A stretch of 10,032 bases of DNA, taken from the NCBI GenBank assembly GCA_014885115.2, contig WKLE02004068.1:7326-17357 (forward strand), read 5' to 3'. Shown piece by piece: positions 1 to 5,331 of the stretch (positions within the stretch are counted from its first letter, which is position 1; each line of letters begins with the position of its first letter). This DNA comes from Asterionellopsis glacialis (Eukaryota; Bacillariophyta; Plagiogrammaphyceae; Rhaphoneidales; Asterionellopsidaceae). The notes under the pieces are model-generated. The model worked only from the letters and a program-made list of their open reading frames with translations, had not been told where the DNA came from and made no database searches. Made by a program: the position numbers and the translations under genes.

Positions 1-73
1 CTAATAATGGTTAAATATTACCTTTCTATCTCATAAAGTTCTTATGAATCTTAGGTGCGCGAGAATCCAATAT

Positions 74-136
74 GTACATGGTACAGTACCTAGTATGACC
101 TACCAGGTACCCGTAGGAATAGGTACTACCTGGTAC
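74..136. repeat. GTAC cluster with 9-bp inverted repeat
   Basis: Six GTAC tetramers start at 74, 81, 86, 107, 123 and 133, far above the roughly one per 256 bp expected by chance. Within the cluster TACCAGGTA (101-109) and TACCTGGTA (127-135) form a 9-bp inverted repeat with a 17-nt spacer. It lies about 170-230 bp upstream of the WW-gene ATG, so a promoter or enhancer role is possible but inferred only. Confidence 0.45.
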
Positions 137-252
137 TGGCAGTGCTTCCACTCCGAAATTTTCTGGCGGGATCTCATTCATTTTCAATTCAAAGTATTTT
201 TTTGTTCCAGCAAAAGTGCTCGTACTTGTGGAGAGGTGAACAAGACGGCTCA

Positions 253-300
253 AGATTCATTTAGTTCAAGAGACAGCCAGAGATTCATTCATTTCAAGAG
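253..300 (+). repeat. 20-bp direct repeat in the likely 5' UTR
   Basis: Positions 253-272 and 281-300 match at 18 of 20 bases (AGATTCATT followed by TTCAAGAG at the ends), with a 28-bp period. The second copy ends 6 bp before the ATG of the WW-domain gene, so it probably lies in the 5' UTR or core promoter. No function is known. Confidence 0.5.
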
Positions 301-306
301 CACGAA

Positions 307-1461
307 ATGGCGAAGGTTGCTGTTTCGAATGCTGAAACGATGAGTGCTAATGACAATGAAGGTACTTTTCAGGTGGATATGAAGAAAAAGACTGAACCAC
401 TCCAGTCAAAGCGGGGGAATACGAAGAAACCCGTCTGGAAGAGTGTGTTGGACACGAACAGCGGTAAATTCTACTACTATAACCGACACACACGAAAAAG
501 CACCTGGGAAAAGCCTCGCAATTTCGATGAAGATCTAATGGCGTACAGGAACAACTTAAAGCAAGAAAGTGGAAAATCGCAGAAGGAGGCAAGTGCTCAA
601 CAGGCTCAGCTTGAACAGGAAGAACTCCAGGCAGAACTTGCCGTACATGAGGGTGATATTGCTGCATCTCTTCAGGAGGAAGCTCGAATTGAACGGAGGA
701 AAGGAGAAGAATTACAAGCGTTAGCTGAGAGTGAGAGACTAAAAGAAGAAGAAATGCTTGCAGAGCTCGCAGTTTTGGAAGGAGCAGAGATGGCCTCTCG
801 GATGAGAGCCGAAGCCGAAGCCAAGGTTCGCGAAGAGGCAAGGAAGAAACAAGAAGAAACCCAAAAAGAATTGAAGCGTTTGGCCTGGAGATCCTATGTT
901 GATCCTAGATCTGGAAAAACATACTATTTCTGTCGCATTACACAAGACACGACGTGGGATAAACCCACCGAATTCGATGAGACTTTGGATCAAGAAATTC
1001 TTCGGATGGAGGAACATGAGTGCGAAAGAGCTTGCAAAGAAGGAAGAAAGGTTACGGAGGGAGAGCTCTTCCAGATTCTCAACATACCACCTGAAATGTC
1101 ATATCAGTTTCGGTATGGATCAAAAGACAACGCCAAGAAGAAGCCATCGTTCAATGAGGATAATACGTTAAATCTAAGTATCGTTTCCAGTGAACCTAGT
1201 GATGACAGTGTTGAGCTGGCCGACCCTGAGGAAGATCCCATTGTCGACACAGAAGAAGCAAAGCAAATACTTGCAGTTGAAGATTGTTGTTCAGAACAAG
1301 TTTGGCTTCTGTGCGAATCTATTGACCCGGCCTATGAAACCGATATGCTTTGTAGTAGCGATCAATTTCGAGATGAAGACCATTTTTTTTCCAATCTTTG
1401 GGCTTCTGAAAAAAGTAAAAGGCTTACTTCCTGCCTTACACACCTACACACCAATATTTGA
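307..1461 (+). CDS. Two-WW-domain coiled-coil protein
   Basis: Intronless 384-residue protein. WW domain 1 spans about residues 41-71 (W44, the aromatic triplet Y56-Y58, N59, W67, P70). WW domain 2 spans about 191-221 (W194, Y206-Y207-F208, W217, P220). Both keep the two signature tryptophans and the final proline. WW domains are small three-stranded sheets that bind proline-rich peptides, so an adaptor or scaffold role is likely; partners and location are unknown. Between them (about 79-190) is a Glu/Lys/Ala/Gln-rich predicted coiled coil with an internal duplication of period 43 residues (107-121 and 150-164). The C-terminal third is acidic, with no recognised domain, signal peptide or membrane segment. 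Domain 2 has Cys209 where domain 1 has Asn59, which may alter ligand choice. The ATG has A at -3 and G at +4, and an upstream in-frame stop supports this start. WW proteins also occur in splicing and transcription complexes, so the process cannot be narrowed. Confidence 0.85.
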   Translation: MAKVAVSNAETMSANDNEGTFQVDMKKKTEPLQSKRGNTKKPVWKSVLDTNSGKFYYYNRHTRKSTWEKPRNFDEDLMAYRNNLKQESGKSQKEASAQQAQLEQEELQAELAVHEGDIAASLQEEARIERRKGEELQALAESERLKEEEMLAELAVLEGAEMASRMRAEAEAKVREEARKKQEETQKELKRLAWRSYVDPRSGKTYYFCRITQDTTWDKPTEFDETLDQEILRMEEHECERACKEGRKVTEGELFQILNIPPEMSYQFRYGSKDNAKKKPSFNEDNTLNLSIVSSEPSDDSVELADPEEDPIVDTEEAKQILAVEDCCSEQVWLLCESIDPAYETDMLCSSDQFRDEDHFFSNLWASEKSKRLTSCLTHLHTNI

Positions 1462-1753
1462 TCTGTTACACGAAATAAATTTATATCAAATGCTGGGAAT
1501 TTTAATTGTTTTTAACGGTGTTGATGTAAATATTGTATGGTTTGGTCCAGTACTTATATCTACTAGTATCTACCTTATTTTGTTGTGAATTGGTTTGAGA
1601 CTTTGCATTTAATGCCTTTTCGATTTGCTCAGCTTATGAATTAGACTGCCTATGGATCGCGTAATACATCGAAGACCTTCCTTGTCGACATATTCGTCCG
1701 ATTCCAGCAAGGCTTTTGCTCGACTCCTGAGCAATGGCAAAAGTAGGAGAGCT
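1462..1753. other. Convergent intergenic region
   Basis: AT-rich stretch between the stop of the + strand WW gene (1461) and the stop of the - strand open frame (1754). It presumably holds the 3' UTRs of both. An out-of-phase frame from the WW gene runs on to 1588 but looks like a shadow. No clear structure was seen. Confidence 0.5.
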
Positions 1754-2167
1754 CTATCTGCAGCTTTGTTTCTTTACTGCTCCTGATTTGCGAAGAATGT
1801 GTTTCAAGAATGCTTCACAGTCAGCAATGCTCTCCCCACAGAAGCCATCAACAGCACGTAAATATTCTGCACCTTCACACTCCAGCTGCTTCAATCGCCT
1901 ATTCTTTTCTTTTGCGGATAGCCTGGAGTAACCTTTGCGCAGTCTCACGATCTCGTAGAGAGGTCCATAATTCAAAACAATCTCAACGTCAGTTCCATCC
2001 GTAGGGAAGAACAGTGATTTCTCCGAATCGTCCAGAATTCCAAGTAGGTAGTGAATGTCATCATTGGGGTCAAAAGGTAGAGAACGCAGCGATAAGATGA
2101 GATGACGATAAAGGCACCACGGTAGCGATATGAAGGGGCGGCGATACACAAAGAAGATTTTTTCCTT
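1754..2167 (-). CDS. Partial/hypothetical protein, SET-domain-end-like
   Basis: Open frame from 2167 down to a TAG at 1754-1756, about 137 codons, with no ATG; the first stop upstream is TGA at 2168-2170. The later part reads like real protein: an acidic stretch (DPNDDIHYLLGILDD), then EIVLNYGPLYE, then an RKGY segment and a charged Lys/Arg/Glu helix with Cys residues. The hydrophobic-NYG-x-x-Y pattern resembles the end of SET lysine-methyltransferase domains, where an acidic/polar-YG-x-x-Y motif closes the active site. The upstream SET core (N-H motif, GWG-like start) was not found in any - strand frame up to 2640. Either the gene has an unresolved 5' exon (the only acceptor AG near the frame's start is 2166-2165) or this is a truncated remnant. 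The SET link is motif resemblance only. Confidence 0.4.
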   Translation of the reverse strand, partial: KEKIFFVYRRPFISLPWCLYRHLILSLRSLPFDPNDDIHYLLGILDDSEKSLFFPTDGTDVEIVLNYGPLYEIVRLRKGYSRLSAKEKNRRLKQLECEGAEYLRAVDGFCGESIADCEAFLKHILRKSGAVKKQSCR

Positions 2168-2363
2168 TCATTTCACAATCCACCACATGTCTCAAACGAC
2201 TCCGACGTGCAATAAGCTTCTCGGAACTCGTACTACTGTTGTTGCTAATTCTGTTGTTGTGCAGTAGATTGCGTTGATGAACGAGTGTGTTACGCTGTGT
2301 GAAAGAATTGGTACTAAATCTACCCTGCAAGTGAGACACCGACGGCCCCGACATGGAGTGCAT
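2070..2363 (-). CDS. Possible 5' exon or small hypothetical ORF
   Basis: ATG-initiated 97-codon frame overlapping the 5' part of the SET-like frame in another phase. The first 45 or so residues are rich in Ser, Arg, Asn and Gln with no acidic residue, as in mitochondrial presequences. It may be the true start of the downstream frame (1754-2167), joined by an intron or separated from it by a frameshift. I found no convincing GT-AG pair: the donor at the GTATCG near 2148 keeps phase with the acceptor ending at 2021, but it would delete the protein-like acidic block. The last 30 residues lie in a pyrimidine-rich stretch with no AG between about 2160 and 2025, so that part may be non-coding. Confidence 0.25.
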   Translation of the reverse strand: MHSMSGPSVSHLQGRFSTNSFTQRNTLVHQRNLLHNNRISNNSSTSSEKLIARRSRLRHVVDCEMKGKNLLCVSPPLHIATVVPLSSSHLIAAFSTF

Positions 2364-2648
2364 TGCAAGATATCACTGTAGCATTCGAAGAGCGGTTTCT
2401 TGATGTAGAAAATTCGTAAAAGAAAGATTTGCAAACGCGCAACCCAATGGAGTCTACAACAGAGAAAAGAGCTATGGACTTCATAGATTATTATAATATG
2501 TATTTTAGAATAAGCATTGTATACACTTCTCTCAATGAATGCCGGTTCTTTTTGAAGATGAGATAAAAGTAGACGGCTTAGACTTCCGCAAATTCAAATA
2601 ATAGATAGCAATAACCCACATTACACCACATCTTCTCATCCCACTGTC
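2364..2648. other. Intergenic region between two - strand genes
   Basis: AT-rich sequence between the stop of the plastid-protein gene (2649) and the possible ATG at 2363. It should hold the 3' UTR of the former and any promoter of the latter. A frame in another phase without an ATG crosses 2192-2434 and has no recognisable features. No repeat or RNA gene seen. Confidence 0.5.
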
Positions 2649-3960
2649 TTAACGTTTTTTGTTTTTCAAAGCTCTTGCACCTTTGCGATTCTTCGCACGT
2701 TCTTGTTGTTCTAACGTAGGTAATTGTGTTAATTGATCAAATGCCAACCCACCAACACCAAAGCATTTCGCTGCCCATAATGCTGCTGGTTGCCCACGTT
2801 CAGATGCCTTGAATACGGCCAATACAGCTAATACTGTATTAATAGCATAGACCGTACCCAATCCACCTTGCAAGGCACCCCGTAGAGGTGTAGGTAAATT
2901 TGTTAATGGGAAACCGGGGTATTCAATAAATGCCATTAAAACTATACCCAATGCACCAATGAAATGTCCTACCTGTAATGGTCCAAAGGGTATACTCAAA
3001 AATGGTTTGGCACGTTCACCTAACAATGCACTTACTGTACCATATTCTTCTTCTTCAAAAAATGCATCATCAGAATCAGCATATGGATCTTGTTCCAACA
3101 ACTTTTCGATGAGTAGGTTAAGATTTTTAGATTTGAGTATACGTGTAAATTCGAATTGTGAAAAAGAGTGAAAAAGAGAAGGTCAATGTCAGCATTGATG
3201 TGTACTGAGTGGTTGGATCGATGTATTTAAACAACATGTTGCTCATCTAAAACACCCACACACAAACACAAACAAGAAGAGCTTTCACATAAAAGACTTC
3301 CTCCACCTTCTCTGAAATAAATCTGAATACAGGACATCATACTGTGACTGGCGCATGCTTCATAACACAATAATAGATGTGACATACCTTTTGAAATGCT
3401 GCTCGATCACTTCGTTTGATTTTTGGTGTTTTAGCTGCTTCTTCTGCTTCTTGCTTTGCAATTTCTTCTTCCATTGCCTTTTTCTTGAGTGTATCACGAA
3501 TATCAGGTAAGGCAAGTGCATCACCTTGGGGTTTACCACCTCCATCATTAGAAATTGGTGAATCAGAATCATCATTTACAAATTGAAATGAAGCAATATC
3601 TTTCATTTGTGCAATATCTTCTGGTGACATTGGTTCATCTGGTGAAATATCTGCCTTTGTTGGAAGAGTATCATCACTACCGCCAACATTTTCATACGAA
3701 GCACCAGCAGTATCATCCTCCGAGTCCGATGATGATGGTTTTGGTGGTTGTTTTCTCTTTCGTCTTTTCTTCTTGGCGGCTTCTAAAATGGTGGAATAAC
3801 GGCCAACGCTAGCTGCAGCGGCAGGTGTTCCAATGTCATTCGTTTTCATTGATCCAACACCAGAAGAATGATGATTTAACACTGTAAATGCATTTGTTGT
3901 GAACGATGTTGTTGCAAAAACCAATAAAGTTGCAAGAGCTGCACGAGTATAATGAACCAT
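2649..3960 (-). CDS. Plastid-targeted multi-pass membrane protein, two exons
   Basis: Exon 1 is 3960-3388 (191 codons) and exon 2 is 3101-2649 (150 codons plus stop TAA), joined in phase 0 to give 341 residues. The N-terminus has a hydrophobic signal peptide ending in TTNA|FTV (cleavage between A24 and F25), the Ala-Phe junction that diatoms use for import into their complex plastid. Next come a basic patch (63-70), a long acidic low-complexity linker (about 75-150) and a Lys/Glu helix (158-185). The C-terminal part carries about three hydrophobic segments near 232-251, 267-288 and 296-315, separated by short loops (one rich in Pro and Gly), and ends in a very basic tail. This suggests a thylakoid or envelope membrane protein facing the stroma through its acidic N-terminus. 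I do not recognise the family and give no function. The ATG has A at -3 and G at +4, and a TATA box lies 39 bp upstream. Retaining the intron would end the protein after 16 foreign residues. Confidence 0.8.
3102..3387 (-). other. Spliceosomal intron, 286 nt, phase 0
   Basis: Donor AAG|GTATGT at 3388/3387 and acceptor GAAAAG|TTG at 3102/3101, read on the - strand. A pyrimidine-rich tract (about 3161-3185) and possible branch sequences (CTGAC near 3185, CTTAACCTAC near 3115) precede the acceptor, which is the first AG after the tract. Splicing here joins a plastid-targeting N-terminus to a membrane C-terminus in frame; stops in all useful frames inside the intron support removal. The 5' part holds a GT-rich run ((CA)n on the + strand near 3251-3275). 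Confidence 0.8.
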
Positions 3961-3998
3961 TTTTGTGTGTAGATTTTTCTTAGTTTCTTTCTTTCTCT

Positions 3999-4006
3999 CT
4001 TTTATA
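3999..4006 (-). promoter_or_regulatory. TATA box of the plastid-protein gene
   Basis: TATAAAAG on the - strand, 39 bp before the ATG at 3960. If transcription starts about 30 bp downstream of the box, the 5' UTR would be only 10-20 nt. A purine-rich run follows the box. The match to the TATA consensus and the similar spacing in front of the 865-residue gene support it. Confidence 0.5.
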
Positions 4007-4382
4007 AACAATATGCTCCGCTGTTTGTTGAAAGTCAATGGATTTTGAAAGACCGACCGCACGAAACTTCTTGGCGAATCCTTATTAGTTAATTCAATGT
4101 CTGGGTGAGAGCGTAGTACCGTACCACAAAGTCTATCACAAGTCTCTTGGTTGTAGTCTCTGTAGAAATCAGTCAAGCGTCGATGCCGATACTGTGCTGC
4201 TGTCGGATTGTTTCCGACTTGCGTTCAACAGCAAACAGATATCGTCAGTGACACATCAGGGGTATCGTTCCATTCATGTGTTCAATCAGCATCACGTTGA
4301 TGCGTATCCATCACTCCTCTACTGTCTGTAAACTTTCATAATCTTTACCTTGAAACCAACAGCAGGGGAATTTCATCCGCAA

Positions 4383-4409
4383 TCTCTCTCTCTAGAGAGA
4401 GAGAGAGAG
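4383..4409. repeat. (TC)n(AG)n palindromic microsatellite
   Basis: Alternating TC units run directly into alternating AG units. Positions 4383-4404 are a perfect 22-bp palindrome centred on CTAG, and the AG run continues to 4409. Such sequence can form a hairpin or cruciform and is prone to slippage. It sits about 420 bp upstream of the plastid-protein ATG. Confidence 0.85.
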
Positions 4410-4426
4410 GACTACCGAGAACCTGT

Positions 4427-4506
4427 GGGCGGCCATTCTAATGAGATTCCACGTGGAATACGTGTATGATCCCCAAATATACTTTTCGTCCGGCCGCCCT
4501 TAGAAT
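4427..4506. promoter_or_regulatory. Inverted GC-rich blocks flanking a CACGTG palindrome
   Basis: GGGCGGCC at 4427-4434 is followed by ATTCTAA (4435-4441). GGCCGCCC at 4492-4499 is followed by TTAGAAT (4500-4506). Each later block is the reverse complement of the earlier one, but the block order is not reversed, so this is not a simple hairpin. Between them lies ATTCCACGTGGAAT (4446-4459), a perfect 14-bp palindrome with the CACGTG E-box/G-box core bound by bHLH and bZIP factors. The GC-rich island stands out in AT-rich DNA. A regulatory role is inferred. Confidence 0.4.
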
Positions 4507-4513
4507 CCTAAAG

Positions 4514-4521
4514 TGACGTCA
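4514..4521. promoter_or_regulatory. CRE-type bZIP site TGACGTCA
   Basis: Perfect 8-bp CRE palindrome. In the diatom Phaeodactylum, TGACGT/ACGTCA elements in carbonic-anhydrase promoters mediate CO2/cAMP-responsive repression through a bZIP factor. Here the site lies 554 bp upstream of the plastid-protein ATG and 55 bp from the CACGTG palindrome. An 8-mer can occur by chance, so its target and activity are inferred. Confidence 0.35.
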
Positions 4522-5195
4522 TGTCAACGTATAAGTGCATAATAAATAAATAATAATATGCGTTCGCATGATTTTAAATTACCTCGTCGTAATTCATCCA
4601 TAGGTGAAAAAATGGATATTTTATGGGATCCACAAGGCCTTTTCACAGCAGATATCTTTTTCCATATAAACAAAACAATTCCAAAGAACAAGTTCTGTTA
4701 GGTTTGTCTCACCTTGGTCGTCCGACCGAGGTTCGAGTGGACGCAGAGAACTCCATGCAGCCGATCACTGAAAACATGTCAGAAAACAGAAAAGCTGGGT
4801 ACCACCGTTCGTTTGATCGATAACTACCTCGAAGGTGTTTTCGATGTTTGTACTGTTCGAGAACGTGCGCTTCAACGCCGGTGAGAATAAAAGACGACGC
4901 AGTGTGAGCTTTCCAAACAGTATGCTGCACTGTGCGACATCTTCGTGGTGGACGCCTTCGGTACTGCTCGTTTTCATTGCAACACGTGTGGCTTTCTAAA
5001 TTGTTAACTGATTGCCCCGTTTCAAACATCACTATGCTACACACTATCTTCCAAGAATTAACAACCAAAAAAGCAGCATTATGGTATACGATAAAATAAG
5101 ATTCATACTAGTTATTTTTGAAAAGCATGCCAGACAATCGATGCATAGTCTCTAATCTATAGAGTACGTGATAAAACGGTTTTTTATATTTTATT

Positions 5196-5216
5196 CTTTC
5201 TCTCTAGAGAAGAAAG
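5196..5216. repeat. Imperfect palindrome with TCTCTAGAGA core
   Basis: A second CTAG-centred palindrome of CT/AG type: CTTTC and GAAAG arms surround TCTCTAGAGA, with small mismatches between. It lies about 120 bp beyond the stop of the surface-protein gene, probably in or near its 3' end region. It resembles the 4383-4409 element in core but is much shorter. Confidence 0.5.
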
Positions 5217-5331
5217 AGTACTAAAGACTCAATATGAATTGGTATTGACTATTACAGGATAATGTTGCTTTATCCGAGAATTTGGTGTTGGCTACTGTGC
5301 ATGTAAACAATTTGTTTGTGTTGCACTGTAT

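Larger units (their letters stand above)
1..306. other. 5' flank of the WW-domain gene, no gene seen
   Basis: No convincing coding region. The open frames here either lack an ATG or lack recognisable features. The stretch holds a cluster of GTAC tetramers (74-136), a 9-bp inverted repeat and a 20-bp direct repeat just before the WW gene, all listed separately. In the frame of the WW gene a TAG lies at 262-264, so that protein cannot extend further upstream without an intron. No TATA box is evident within 60 bp of the ATG, unlike the two large - strand genes. Confidence 0.6.
4007..5331. other. Long gene-poor region with regulatory-like motifs
   Basis: About 1.3 kb without a convincing gene, between the start of the plastid-protein gene and the 3' end of the surface-protein gene. 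A 66-codon + frame (4623-4823, ATG) and an overlapping - strand frame (4709-5029 from an ATG, 106 codons, rich in Arg, Ser and Cys) have no recognisable domain, and each could be chance. Sequence from 4700 to 5000 is less AT-rich than its surroundings, so a decayed gene or unannotated RNA is possible. No tRNA: the GGTTCGAGT near 4729 lacks a matching T stem. The palindromes and promoter-type motifs at 4383-4521 and 5196-5216 are listed separately. Confidence 0.5.

Noticed and set aside
347..841. 164-codon open frame on the - strand inside the WW gene
   Set aside because: It is antisense to a clearly coding region with WW motifs; its Leu/Ser-rich content is what Glu/Lys-rich codons give when read backwards.
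1190..1588. 132-codon + strand frame overlapping the end of the WW gene
   Set aside because: Most of it is an out-of-phase reading of the WW gene, and the rest is AT-rich 3' flank giving a hydrophobic but featureless peptide.
3961..4176. N-terminal extension of the plastid-protein frame up to 4176
   Set aside because: It would bury the signal peptide and its A|F junction 72 residues inside the protein and run through the TATA box; the ATG at 3960 has good context.
4715..4745. Possible tRNA T-loop (GGTTCGAGT)
   Set aside because: The flanking bases do not form a 5-bp T stem, and no acceptor or anticodon stem could be found.
4709..5068. 119-codon - strand frame
   Set aside because: It begins at a TTG, and even from the internal ATG at 5029 there is no recognisable domain; noted only in the intergenic entry.
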